Shown here in pieces: positions 36,608-45,084 of a stretch of DNA of 64,000 bases; the first letter of the stretch is position 1; every line of letters begins with the position of its first letter. The stretch covers positions 1-64,000 of the forward strand of contig NZ_CAMLSE010000020.1 in assembly GCF_946482605.1 (NCBI RefSeq). Reading direction: 5' to 3'. The DNA is from an uncultured Dyadobacter sp. GTDB lineage: Bacteria > Bacteroidota > Bacteroidia > Cytophagales > Spirosomataceae. Below the pieces are notes generated by a model that searched no databases, had not been told where the DNA came from, and saw only the letters and a list, made by a program, of their open reading frames with translations. The position numbers were made by a program, and so were the translations under genes.

Positions 36608-37153
36608 TTGAGAAGAATAGCGTCGATAGGGTTACTGGTTTTGCTGCTCTGCAATACGTTTGGGCTCAGCCTTGCCATTCTTTTCTTTGAAAAAGACTAT
36701 CTGACTGCTTCCAGCGAGGGCACCGCCGAACGGGTCATGAAAATGTATCTTCCATCGCTTCCCTACTCAGGGAATCTGGAAATTTCCCAGCAGATGGAAG
36801 GCCTGATCCGGCAGGATGATCATTTCTACAATGCAACCCAGATACAGCACGAGAACGACACATTATATGTCACTTTGCAGTCCAATCAGGCGGCACGTGA
36901 CCATTTTTTTCAGCTGGCCAATGCCATGCAGGTGCTCAACGATCCTCAAAGTGATGGTCCCCAAAGCCCTTACGGAAAAGCAGTCAAATTGCTGGGCGAT
37001 CTGCTGAAAACCTACGTATCAGATCAGCCGGCGTTTGATTTTTCCTCCGTGAGCGTCCAGCACCAATCTGCTTTGGCCCATTACCGCTACGCCCCGGCAC
37101 ATTATCTGCCTTACCGGAGCCTGCTGGCCTCTCCTCCTCCCGAAACGGTCTGA
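36608..37153 (+). CDS. Uncharacterised membrane-anchored protein (TTG start)
   Basis: A 181-residue protein that I do not recognise. It starts with a signal anchor (RRIASIGLLVLLLCNTFGLS), then mixed sequence with SSEGTAERVMKMYLPSLPYS, QQMEGLIRQDDHFYNATQIQ and a Pro-rich end (SPPPETV). No ATG is available near the start; the promoter at 36558-36589 argues for the TTG at 36608. The next two genes encode an outer membrane barrel and a haloperoxidase-like lipoprotein in the same direction, so it is probably the first gene of that operon and acts in the envelope. Confidence 0.65.
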   Translation: MRRIASIGLLVLLLCNTFGLSLAILFFEKDYLTASSEGTAERVMKMYLPSLPYSGNLEISQQMEGLIRQDDHFYNATQIQHENDTLYVTLQSNQAARDHFFQLANAMQVLNDPQSDGPQSPYGKAVKLLGDLLKTYVSDQPAFDFSSVSVQHQSALAHYRYAPAHYLPYRSLLASPPPETV

Positions 37154-37258
37154 TCGCTTTCCTTCATTTCGCCACCGCTAGCAAACAAGTACCTGTGCGC
37201 TAACTGGTTGTCAGCTGATACCCGCAAGGGTTCACTCTTATCTTTAATAATATACCCT

Positions 37259-38185
37259 ATGATACATTCTTTACAAAAAAAAGGATGGCTGTTGCTTGCC
37301 GGAATAGTGATGTCGGCCGCTGCCATACCCAGCGCATTCGCACAAATGCCTAATGACGCCATTTATATGTCCAAGGGCACGGCTTGCCTGGCCGTTTCCT
37401 ATACCCACAGCTCATGGGACCAGTACTGGGAAAATTCGCTGAAAAGAGAAAATCTCAATATCGGCACCCATACTACCCAGAGCGTCATGCCGATGCTTGC
37501 AGTGGGCATCGTCAAAGACCTTAACCTGATCGTGGGAGTCCCCTACATCTGGACGCAAGCCAGCACTGGTAACCTCAGATGGCAAAAAGGATTCCAGGAT
37601 GCTTCCGGTTGGCTGAAATACCGTTTTTTAAACAAATCAGGACTATCTCTGCACGCGATTGCCGGCGCCTCGATCCCGGTTACCGATTACATCCCGGACT
37701 TTTTACCGATGTCGATTGGTCTGCAATGCAAAACAGCTACGGCCCGCTTACTGGCCAGCTACCGTCATAAGAGCGGTATTTACCTGACGGCTTCGGGTAG
37801 CTACATTTTCAGAAGCAAAATCAAGATCGACCGCGATTCCTACCAGGCCGATGACAAGCTTTACAACACCGATAAGGTCTCTGTCCCCAATGCGTATGAC
37901 GCCTCGGCAAGATTGGGTTACCTGAAAAAAGCCATACAGGCCGAAGCTTTTATCGAGCACGGAGCCTGCGATGGCGGCGACAATATCCGTCGCAATGACA
38001 TGCCTTTCCCTACCAACAACATGAATTCCACCATGGTAGGAGTCTACGCGAAATTCCAACCTAAGAATATCGGCGTTAATGCACGTGCTTCACATGTGAT
38101 CAGCGGCCGCAATGTCGGTCAGAGCACTGCCTTCACCGTCGGTGTGCTCTACCAGTTCCGTTACATCAAAGAAGCTAAAAACTAA
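37259..38185 (+). CDS. Outer membrane beta-barrel protein (MetA/phenol-degradation porin-like)
   Basis: The 308-residue protein starts at the ATG at 37259, directly before a signal peptide (MIHSLQKKGWLLLAGIVMSA, cut near AFAQ); the open frame upstream to 37208 would bury it. The rest is alternating beta-strands: YTHSSWDQYWENSL, VGVPYIWTQ, SGWLKYRFLNKSGL, AGASIPVTDYIPDFLP and a C-terminal barrel strand FTVGVLYQFRYIKE. It resembles the barrel family annotated as MetA-pathway of phenol degradation/transporter. Role unknown. It is followed 16 bases later by the haloperoxidase-like gene. Confidence 0.75.
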   Translation: MIHSLQKKGWLLLAGIVMSAAAIPSAFAQMPNDAIYMSKGTACLAVSYTHSSWDQYWENSLKRENLNIGTHTTQSVMPMLAVGIVKDLNLIVGVPYIWTQASTGNLRWQKGFQDASGWLKYRFLNKSGLSLHAIAGASIPVTDYIPDFLPMSIGLQCKTATARLLASYRHKSGIYLTASGSYIFRSKIKIDRDSYQADDKLYNTDKVSVPNAYDASARLGYLKKAIQAEAFIEHGACDGGDNIRRNDMPFPTNNMNSTMVGVYAKFQPKNIGVNARASHVISGRNVGQSTAFTVGVLYQFRYIKEAKN

Positions 38186-38201
38186 TTCTGAAAAGACCAA
38201 G

Positions 38202-39764
38202 ATGAAAATGACATATATATCTCCTCGCCTGGCCATTACTCGCATACTGCTGCCTGCACTTTCGGTGGCGATGCTGTGGTCCTGCTCCAAAACCGTAGAC
38301 GAACCAACCGCAGGCATCAATACGCCTTCCAGTCTGGAACAAAACGCGGGCACCTGGAAAACTTACGTGCTGGCCTCATCGGCAGAAATCGCGGTCGCAG
38401 AACCCCAGGCGATCACGACCGATTATTATAAAACGGAGCTGAAAAAGTTAAAGGAAACCGCCGACGCGATCACGCCACAGCAGCGTGAGCAGGTCAACTA
38501 CTGGGGCGCGGGAGCCGTGTACCGGTGGAATGAAATCGCCAGGGAACTTTCGGCACGTTACAACACGCCGCCCGCATCCACACCCGATGGCAAATACCCA
38601 TTGCCGGATGCTGCCAATCCATTAAAGGACCCGAAGTTTCCCTTCGCCAACCCGCCGTACGCGGCACGCGCGATGGCTTACCTGAGCGTAGCGCAATACG
38701 ACGCACTGGTGAGCGCGTGGAACTACAAATTCAAGTACAACCGGAAAGCGCCGTCCAAAAACGACACTTCGATCAAAACCCTGCTACCGGTGAGCGATCT
38801 TCCTTCCTACCCGTCCGAGGATGCCGTAGTGGCCGAAGTATCGTGCATTATCCTCAAAGCGATGTTCCCAGGGGAAGTGGCTTATTTGGATACCAAACTT
38901 GCTGAACACAAAAACAGCCGGATGTGGGCAGGAATGAACGTAGAAAGCGACATCACGGCCGGTTCGGACCTGGGTAAGGCGGTAGGCGCCAAAATCATGG
39001 CCAGAGCCAGAGCCGATAAAATGGGAGCTGCCAATAACCAGGCAAAAACTGCGGAAATGATCGCTAATGCAAGAAAAGTGGGTGTTACCGAGCCTTGGGT
39101 AAGTCAGGAGTTTCCTCCAAGACCTCCAATGCTCCCTACCTACGGTTTTGTGAAGCCCTGGAATTTTGATTCAGCTACCGTCGTTGCACTCCGCCCCGAA
39201 GCGCCGCCGGTGATCGGAAGCCCTGCATTTAAAAAAGATATGGACGAGCTCCTTGATATCGCCAAAAACCAAACCCGCGAACAGGCCCGTATCGCCAGTT
39301 TCTGGTCAGACGGTGTGGGCAGCTATACACCGCCCGGACACTGGCACCGGAAAGGTGCAGAGCTGTGCCATAAAAAACAGTTCAGTGAAGTTCGCACTGC
39401 CCGTACACTGGCGCTCCTGGGCACTACCTTGCAGGACGCTGGCATTTGCTGCTGGGATGTAAAGTATTTCTACTATTACCCCCGCCCGAATCAGATGAGC
39501 AGCAAGGTCAAGACTTCGGTGGGTTTGCCTAATTTTCCCTCCTATACTTCGGGACACTCGACATTTTCAGGAGCGGCAGCGGAAGTACTGGCACATATTT
39601 TCCCGGAGAGCAAAAAAGAAGTGGACGACATGGCGTCGGAAGCATCCGTATCACGGATCTACGGCTTGATCCACTACCGTTTCGACTGTGAAGTTGGACT
39701 TTCCTCCGGCCATAAAATCGGCGGCTATGCAGTGGCAAGGGCCAAAGCCGATGGCGCGGAGTAA
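38202..39764 (+). CDS. Vanadium-dependent haloperoxidase/PAP2-like lipoprotein
   Basis: The 520-residue protein starts at ATG 38202 before a lipoprotein signal (lipobox MLWSC); the frame is open upstream to 38112, inside the previous gene. The C-terminal PAP2/vanadium chloroperoxidase domain shows the three phosphate/vanadate-binding motifs: YYPRPNQMSSK, then PSYTSGHSTFSGAAAEVL, then SRIYGLIHYRFDCEVG with the His that would bind vanadate. The family either oxidises halides with H2O2 or acts as an acid phosphatase; sequence alone does not decide. It should be exposed at an envelope face. A strong terminator follows. Confidence 0.87.
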   Translation: MKMTYISPRLAITRILLPALSVAMLWSCSKTVDEPTAGINTPSSLEQNAGTWKTYVLASSAEIAVAEPQAITTDYYKTELKKLKETADAITPQQREQVNYWGAGAVYRWNEIARELSARYNTPPASTPDGKYPLPDAANPLKDPKFPFANPPYAARAMAYLSVAQYDALVSAWNYKFKYNRKAPSKNDTSIKTLLPVSDLPSYPSEDAVVAEVSCIILKAMFPGEVAYLDTKLAEHKNSRMWAGMNVESDITAGSDLGKAVGAKIMARARADKMGAANNQAKTAEMIANARKVGVTEPWVSQEFPPRPPMLPTYGFVKPWNFDSATVVALRPEAPPVIGSPAFKKDMDELLDIAKNQTREQARIASFWSDGVGSYTPPGHWHRKGAELCHKKQFSEVRTARTLALLGTTLQDAGICCWDVKYFYYYPRPNQMSSKVKTSVGLPNFPSYTSGHSTFSGAAAEVLAHIFPESKKEVDDMASEASVSRIYGLIHYRFDCEVGLSSGHKIGGYAVARAKADGAE

Positions 39765-39782
39765 TGCGTTGATATGAGCATT

Positions 39783-39825
39783 AAAAAGGAAATCCCTGCC
39801 AACAATGGACAGGGATTTCTTTTTT
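39783..39825. terminator. Terminator between haloperoxidase and YdeI-like genes
   Basis: A16-bp stem (39783-39798 with 39810-39825, one G-T) with core GAAATCCCTG/CAGGGATTTC and a T-run on the plus strand. The A-run before it can serve the reverse strand. Confidence 0.85.
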
Positions 39826-39842
39826 AATGCCCTTTACAACAA

Positions 39843-40322
39843 TTAATCGCCCGTAAGCCGCTTGCCGGCCAGAAGCAGATCGATCATTTTCGCAATGCGG
39901 GCTACTTTGGTTTCGTCTTTTTTTGCGGAGTAGACCCAGTCCCGGTATTCCTTCTGAGCGCTTTCGGCGAGTTTCACAAAATTAGCGTAGGCTTTGGGTT
40001 CGTCTTTAAGACAGTCCAGCAGCTCCTCGGGGATAGCCAGTCCGGAATCGTCAGCATATAGCACGACCCTCACCCAGTCGCCTTCCTTTTTGCCGATCTT
40101 CTTTCTAATCTCCGCCTTTACCGGAAGGAAAAGCGCACCCGTGCTCATGGGCATCAGATTGTAACCGAGCAGTTCGTAATCATCGACGCGGCCTTTGACC
40201 TTCACCATTCCAAACTTCCGCTTAATGTCCTGCCGGATCTCAGATATGATCACGTAGGTCCAGCCACCTTTTCCGGGAAATTTCTCCAACTGATACTTTT
40301 TGTCAACCAACAACTCCTCCAT
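39843..40322 (-). CDS. DUF1905/YdeI (OmpD-associated)-like protein
   Basis: A 159-residue protein of two parts. The N-terminal DUF1905 barrel includes GGWTYVIISEIRQDIKRKFG, GRVDDYELLGYNLMPMSTG and FLPVKAEIRKKIGKKEGDWV. The C-terminal YdeI/OmdA helical part contains IPEELLDCLKDEPKAYANF and QKEYRDWVYSAKKDETKVAR. The family is cytoplasmic and linked only loosely to peptide or bacteriocin protection. It overlaps the TfoX-like gene by one base (TAATG), so the two are coupled. Confidence 0.85.
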   Translation of the reverse strand: MEELLVDKKYQLEKFPGKGGWTYVIISEIRQDIKRKFGMVKVKGRVDDYELLGYNLMPMSTGALFLPVKAEIRKKIGKKEGDWVRVVLYADDSGLAIPEELLDCLKDEPKAYANFVKLAESAQKEYRDWVYSAKKDETKVARIAKMIDLLLAGKRLTGD

Positions 40323-40663
40323 TACTTCTTCTTTTTCGAGGATTTGGCCACTTTATTGAATTGCAGGCATTGGGTGACCCATAAATTGAAGGCTTCCCGC
40401 GAAGCGTACGCCTGCGGACTGACAAACACATACCCCTTTGCCGTCCGCCCATTGTGGACCATCGGCTCAACACCATTCATTTCAAGTGCCGCTTCGTATT
40501 CATCAGGACCGATCCGGCACAGCAGTACGTCGTTACGGACACTGATGCACAGTTTCTCATCGACCATAAAGGCCAGCCCCTGGAACAGGGTCTTGTCCTG
40601 CACCAGGGGCTGATCGGCCAAAGCCTCACGAATCCGGTTGGCTACCCGCTCGTCATAGGCCAT
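40322..40663 (-). CDS. TfoX/Sxy N-terminal domain protein
   Basis: The 113-residue protein contains only the TfoX N-terminal domain: RIREALADQPLVQDKTLFQG, LAFMVDEKLCISVRNDVLLC and VHNGRTAKGYVFVSPQ, ending in a Lys-rich tail (SSKKKK). TfoX activates competence genes in some Proteobacteria, but stand-alone N-terminal domains are widespread and have no proven role. It lies three bases downstream of the molybdenum hydroxylase gene and overlaps the YdeI-like gene. Confidence 0.85.
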   Translation of the reverse strand: MAYDERVANRIREALADQPLVQDKTLFQGLAFMVDEKLCISVRNDVLLCRIGPDEYEAALEMNGVEPMVHNGRTAKGYVFVSPQAYASREAFNLWVTQCLQFNKVAKSSKKKK

Positions 40664-40666
40664 GAG

Positions 40667-42829
40667 CTATCCGATATTATTAATGTCAAACGGCAGCTTT
40701 CTCAGGCGCTTGCCGGTTGCCGCGAATATCGCATTACCTAATGCAGGCGCAATGGGCGGAAGTCCGGGCTCTCCTACCCCGCCCGGCACCGAGCCGCTGT
40801 CTATCAAATGGATTTCCATCGGCGGGGTCTCGTTCATGCGCATGATATTGTATTGATGGTAATTGCTTTGGTCACAAATACCGTTGGTAAATGTAATGCC
40901 ATCTTTGATCGCCGCTGTAATGCCCATGACAATGTTCCCCTCTGTCTGTGCTTTCACATTATCGGGGTTCACATAGTAGCCGCAATCGATGACCGAAACG
41001 ACTTTATCAATCTTCACTCCGGCATCCTTTTTGGAAACTGTAATGCAACAGGCTGAAATACTGCCGAATGATTTAAAGACCGCGATTCCTTTTCCGCTTC
41101 CCGCAGGAAGTTTTTCATCCCAGTTAGCCTTTTGCGCAAGCGTTTGCAATACGGTGCGGAACCGCTCGTCGGGAAGGATTTCCAGTCTTGCTTTCAATGG
41201 GTCTTTCTTGGCCAGGTGCGCCAGCTCATCGATAAAGCATTCCTGCCCCCATCCGAAGTTGGAAGCATACACCGACCGCCACCATACGACGGGAATATCG
41301 GTTTTCACATTCGTCCAGCTGATTTTTGAAGCCGAACCAAAATGATACTTACTGTTTTCGGTGCTGATTTCTTCGCTTAACCAGGGATCCGCTTCATCCT
41401 CCTTCAAACCTTTGAAGACCTGTCCTACGATGGATTCACCGATAGCGTGGTGATGGTATCCGGCTATTTTCCCATTGTCGACAAAGCCCTGCATGTGGCT
41501 GAGCATTCCCGGCCGGTAAGGTCCTTGCGTAATGTCGTCCTCGCGGGTCCAGATCACCTTGACGGGCTTTTTCAATTCCCTGGAAATATGGCATGCTTCC
41601 AGCAAAAAGTCATGATAGGCCTTTCTGCCGAATGCGCCGCCCAATAGCGTTACATTGATCTTCACCTGTTCGGGCTTCACTTTCAGGTAACCACACACAT
41701 CCCGCAACGCCCAGTCGGGACCCTGCACAGGCGCCCATATTTCCACCGAACCGTCGTCTTTCACATGGACGACCGCGTTCTCAGGCTCGATCGGCGCGTG
41801 GGCGAGGAAAGGTGTCTCGTAATGCGATTCGATTTTATTTTTCGCCGATCCGTACTTAGCCGCAAAATCCCCTTTCTCCTCAAAATTAATCCCTTCCTTT
41901 TTTGCAGCTTCGTAAGTAGCCGCATAATAGCCCGCGGTATCGACGGTCCTGGCATAGTCCCCGTTGTCCCATTTGACGTTCAACGCCTTCTTGCCCTTCA
42001 ATGCGGCCCACCAGTTGGTGGCCACCACTGCTACGGCTTCCGAGGTCCGGTGCGGCATGGTGCGCTCGGTTTTGATCACCTGCAAAACGCCCTTCACTTT
42101 TTTGGTTTCCGTATCATCGATCGAGGCTACTTTGCCGTGGATCATCGGCGAGTGGACGATGCTTGCATATACCATTCCCGGTACATCGACATCAATTCCG
42201 TAAACTGCCTTTCCCGTAACGCGCTCAGGTACATCCAGGCGTTTGTTGTATTTGCCGATAATCTTAAAATCCTTGGGATCTTTCAGTTTGGGCTCCTTGG
42301 GAATTTCCAGTTTGGAAGCTTCGTCGGCCAGCTCGCCATAAGTGAGGCTTTTTCCGCTGGCCTTATGCCAGATCTTTCCATCCTGGGCCACGCATTCGGA
42401 AGCGGGCACATTCCATCTTTTTGCCGCGCTGGCCGTCAGCATTTCACGGGCCGCAGCGCCGGCCTTGCGGATAGGCATCCACAGCTCACGTACCGAGCTG
42501 CTTCCGCCCGATGTCTGACTGCCGTATTTGCCTTTTCCGTCACTTTGCACGATAAGCACCTTTTCCAGGCTCACTTCCAGTTCCTCGGCCAAAAGAGACG
42601 GTACCGCCTGGGTCGATCCCTGCCCCATGTCCGGGCGCGGGTTAACCAGCGTGATATTGCCTGCCGTGTCGATGATGATGAATGGGTTGATTTCCAGTTT
42701 CAGCACGGCGGGCGCTATCTTCTTTAACGATGCCTGCTTGCCGAACCCGGAAATGCCTACCGCCAGGCCCAGCGTTGTCAGCCCGGTGGTTTTCAAAAAA
42801 TCGCGGCGGGATGTTTGTATATTTTCCAA
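40667..42829 (-). CDS. Molybdenum hydroxylase large subunit (xanthine dehydrogenase family, IorB-like)
   Basis: The 720-residue protein carries a Tat signal (TSRRDFLKTTGLTTLGLAVG), so the cofactor-loaded enzyme should be exported to the periplasm. Molybdopterin-binding motifs are visible: NPRPDMGQGSTQAVPSLLAE, GGSSSVRELW, LGGAFGRKAYHDFLLEA and the final GVGEPGLPPIAPALGNAI, which holds the likely catalytic Glu. It should oxidise an aldehyde or N-heterocycle by hydroxylation. The substrate cannot be told; the IorAB type (isoquinoline 1-oxidoreductase) is the nearest architecture. It follows the 2Fe-2S subunit gene by 33 bases. No FAD subunit is seen, typical of this two-subunit class that uses cytochromes. 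Confidence 0.92.
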   Translation of the reverse strand: MENIQTSRRDFLKTTGLTTLGLAVGISGFGKQASLKKIAPAVLKLEINPFIIIDTAGNITLVNPRPDMGQGSTQAVPSLLAEELEVSLEKVLIVQSDGKGKYGSQTSGGSSSVRELWMPIRKAGAAAREMLTASAAKRWNVPASECVAQDGKIWHKASGKSLTYGELADEASKLEIPKEPKLKDPKDFKIIGKYNKRLDVPERVTGKAVYGIDVDVPGMVYASIVHSPMIHGKVASIDDTETKKVKGVLQVIKTERTMPHRTSEAVAVVATNWWAALKGKKALNVKWDNGDYARTVDTAGYYAATYEAAKKEGINFEEKGDFAAKYGSAKNKIESHYETPFLAHAPIEPENAVVHVKDDGSVEIWAPVQGPDWALRDVCGYLKVKPEQVKINVTLLGGAFGRKAYHDFLLEACHISRELKKPVKVIWTREDDITQGPYRPGMLSHMQGFVDNGKIAGYHHHAIGESIVGQVFKGLKEDEADPWLSEEISTENSKYHFGSASKISWTNVKTDIPVVWWRSVYASNFGWGQECFIDELAHLAKKDPLKARLEILPDERFRTVLQTLAQKANWDEKLPAGSGKGIAVFKSFGSISACCITVSKKDAGVKIDKVVSVIDCGYYVNPDNVKAQTEGNIVMGITAAIKDGITFTNGICDQSNYHQYNIMRMNETPPMEIHLIDSGSVPGGVGEPGLPPIAPALGNAIFAATGKRLRKLPFDINNIG

Positions 42830-42862
42830 TTGTTTTCTGAGGCTAAGGTTGATGATAGGACA

Positions 42863-43354
42863 CTAGCGTTGCCCGATTCCTTTTTCGGCCACCTTCATTT
42901 CCTGAGCAGCGCGATGAATCGCCTTTCTGACCCTGTCGTAGGTGCCGCAGCGGCAAAGATTTCCACTCATGGCGACGTCGATGTCCGCATCGGTCGGTAC
43001 CGGGTTTGTTTTCAGCAGCGCTACTGCCGACATGATCTGCCCCGACTGACAGTACCCGCACTGCGGAACCTGCTCCTCGATCCATGCTTTCTGGACAATG
43101 CTCAACTTGCCTTCCCCGATGCCTTCAATGGTGGTGATCTTGTCGTTTTTGCCCAGACTCGAAACCGGGGTCTGGCATGCCCTGGCGGGCTGGCCGTTCA
43201 GGTGTACCGTGCAGGCGCCGCATAAGGCCATACCGCAGCCGAATTTGGTTCCTTTCAGGTCTGCAAAGTCGCGTATCACCCATAGCAAAGGCATATCAGG
43301 CTCTACATCGACTTTCACCTTTTTGCCATTCAATGATAAATTGTATACAGCCAT
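42863..43354 (-). CDS. (2Fe-2S)-binding small subunit of molybdenum hydroxylase
   Basis: The 163-residue protein has a plant-type ferredoxin domain with [20 protein letters not shown] (three Cys) and a further Cys at ARACQ. A helical domain follows with [11 protein letters not shown] and [13 protein letters not shown], which bind the second cluster next to the molybdenum centre. Length and motifs are standard for the small subunit. No signal is present; it probably crosses the membrane bound to the Tat-exported large subunit encoded downstream. Confidence 0.95.
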   Translation of the reverse strand: MAVYNLSLNGKKVKVDVEPDMPLLWVIRDFADLKGTKFGCGMALCGACTVHLNGQPARACQTPVSSLGKNDKITTIEGIGEGKLSIVQKAWIEEQVPQCGYCQSGQIMSAVALLKTNPVPTDADIDVAMSGNLCRCGTYDRVRKAIHRAAQEMKVAEKGIGQR

Positions 43355-43402
43355 GGTGATCAGTGATGACGATTATATTGGTGGTGAATATTGCTGAAAA
43401 AT

Positions 43403-43436
43403 ATCATAAAACGCAGACTTTTACAAGAGCTGTCTG
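43403..43436 (-). terminator. Hairpin terminator after the DinB gene
   Basis: CGCAGAC (43410-43416) pairs with GTCTGCG (43430-43436); on the reverse strand the stem is followed by TTTTAT. It lies just after the DinB stop at 43443 and before the molybdenum hydroxylase genes. Confidence 0.6.
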
Positions 43437-43442
43437 CGCGTT

Positions 43443-43955
43443 TCAGGCTTTCAGGAAAATGAGCTGCCCTAAATGGTATGCCTCGTGGTTAGTCCTGTTA
43501 ATGAGAATATTAAGCTTGTTGCGATGCGGTTCAAGCGCAAAATCCTGCTCTGAAATCGCGTGGTGTCTGGTGAACCATTCGGCAGGGGCCAGTCCGGCAA
43601 AGTACCCCGACAATGTTTCGTTTAAATGCGCCCACTTTATTTTCAGCTCCTGTACCGAAGGTATTTCCTCAAAAGTGCGGTCTGGATGCTGCACAAAAAT
43701 ATCGTCCAGCTCGGGATAGAGCCGCTGCCCCAGGCCCAGTAGCGGGATCATACCGTCGTTGACCGCGATCAGATGCCCGAGCAGATACACGGCTCGATTC
43801 TTGCCGTCGGCTACCGGCTCCATGAGTCTTTCGTCGGAAAGCTTCGAGAGCCAACCGTTCAGTCGCTGGTTTTGCAGTTCCCAGTTGGAAACTACCATTT
43901 TGATAAATAATTCCCGGCCTGCTTTCAGGGCCGCAGCTTCATCTAATGCGTTCAT
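43443..43955 (-). CDS. DinB family protein
   Basis: A 170-residue DinB-type helical bundle. The likely metal ligands are His in AVYLLGHLIAVNDGMIPLL, His in RTNHEAYHLGQLIF near the C-terminus, and a neighbour. The family contains metal-dependent thiol transferases, but many members have no known substrate. It is unlike the DinB gene at 35344 in sequence, so the two are not recent duplicates. It is flanked by terminators on both sides and appears to be a single-gene unit. Confidence 0.85.
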   Translation of the reverse strand: MNALDEAAALKAGRELFIKMVVSNWELQNQRLNGWLSKLSDERLMEPVADGKNRAVYLLGHLIAVNDGMIPLLGLGQRLYPELDDIFVQHPDRTFEEIPSVQELKIKWAHLNETLSGYFAGLAPAEWFTRHHAISEQDFALEPHRNKLNILINRTNHEAYHLGQLIFLKA

Positions 43956-44011
43956 TGCGTTTAATATAAGTGGTTGGACGGTTGGAATAATGGACTGCTC
44001 CGTTTAAAACA

Positions 44012-44044
44012 ACAAGTTGCGGCCCGTCCTGGATCGCAACTTGT
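44012..44044 (-). terminator. Hairpin terminator after the SDR gene
   Basis: ACAAGTTGCG (44012-44021) pairs perfectly with CGCAACTTGT (44035-44044). On the reverse strand it follows the SDR stop at 44067 and is trailed by a T-rich stretch. Confidence 0.7.
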
Positions 44045-44066
44045 GTAATTTATTTTTGAAGATTTT

Positions 44067-44930
44067 TCAGAGTGAGAATCCGTACCGGGCCACCCACCGT
44101 TCTTTGATTTCTTTCCGCGCCTGAATGAACTCATGGTCTGTGCCTTGCGCTACGGCATCGAGCGGAAAGCGCAGCGGCCTTGTACCGTCGGGCATTTCGA
44201 TCAGTTCCCGTACACCGTCGGCAATAGTTTGAGGATCCATTTCAAATTCGGCCATTTTTCCAAAAAGTGCCCCACCCATGGAGGCGAACTGCTCAGTAGC
44301 CGCCTGCCCATACGATTCCAGTACCTGCGGAAGGTCGGCCAGGATACCCGTCTTGGCACCTGAGTTCATTTCAGTGGGATAAACCCCGGGCTGAATGCTC
44401 ACATTTTCGATGTTATAATCCTTCAATTCGCTCTGGATGCCTTCCGTGAGTGTTTCGACCGCAAACTTGGAAGCCATGTAAGGCACCATGAAAGGCAATG
44501 CAAAACCGCTTGCCCCGGTAGTAATGTTAATAATGAGCCCTTTTCTGGCTTCCCGCATCGCCGGCAAAACAGCCTGATAGGTCCGTAGCACCCCATAAAA
44601 ATTAACATCGAACATCTTTTTCACCTGTTCAATGCTGTATCCCTCCACAAGCCCGAACCCGGCAACGCCCGCATTGTTTACCAGCACGTCGATTCTGCCA
44701 TACTTTGCAAGGGTAGCCGCAACGGCACTTTGCACCGAATCGTCGCCGAGAATATCCATCTCTACGACATCGACATTGGGCAGTCCGCTCAGCTCTGCGG
44801 CTACCGATTTATTTTTACCGTCGGTAGCTCTCATACCGGCTATTACAGTATGGCCTTCCCCGGACAATGTGATCGTCATCAGTTTCCCAAAGCCGGTGCT
44901 GGTCCCTGTAATCAGAATGATCTTTTTCAT
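44067..44930 (-). CDS. SDR family oxidoreductase
   Basis: The 287-residue protein is a classical short-chain dehydrogenase/reductase: cofactor motif TGTSTGFG near the N-terminus, NNAGVAGFG in the middle, and the active-site region TTGASGFALPFMVPYMASKF with Ser and the YxxxK pair. The substrate is unknown. The ATG at 44930 (MKKIILITG) is the start; the open frame extends to a TTG at 44942 without improving it. A large inverted repeat lies 20 bases upstream, and the gene above it encodes a Crp/Fnr regulator, so control by that regulator is plausible. Confidence 0.9.
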   Translation of the reverse strand: MKKIILITGTSTGFGKLMTITLSGEGHTVIAGMRATDGKNKSVAAELSGLPNVDVVEMDILGDDSVQSAVAATLAKYGRIDVLVNNAGVAGFGLVEGYSIEQVKKMFDVNFYGVLRTYQAVLPAMREARKGLIINITTGASGFALPFMVPYMASKFAVETLTEGIQSELKDYNIENVSIQPGVYPTEMNSGAKTGILADLPQVLESYGQAATEQFASMGGALFGKMAEFEMDPQTIADGVRELIEMPDGTRPLRFPLDAVAQGTDHEFIQARKEIKERWVARYGFSL

Positions 44931-44949
44931 TTTAGTAGTCAAATATTGG

Positions 44950-44987
44950 TTTGTAATGGATTTGTTTAGCCCAAATCACATTACAAA
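44950..44987 (-). promoter_or_regulatory. Near-perfect inverted repeat upstream of the SDR gene (operator candidate)
   Basis: TTTGTAATGGATTTG (44950-44964) and CAAATCACATTACAAA (44972-44987) are complementary over 15 bases with one unpaired base, around a seven-base centre. The repeat ends 20 bases from the SDR start codon and lies about 100 bases downstream of the Crp/Fnr gene. Confidence 0.6.
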
Positions 44988-45084
44988 GGTGCGACAGGAC
45001 AGCGCCCCGCTCCATTGACATTTACTAAGAAAGATCTTGACATTTATCAAGTGTTTTCGCTGCACCAAACCAGGCTGAGATAAC

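Noticed and set aside
41765..42727. Plus-strand open frame of 320 codons over the molybdenum hydroxylase gene
   Set aside because: The reverse strand encodes an unmistakable enzyme with a Tat signal; the plus frame has no motif.
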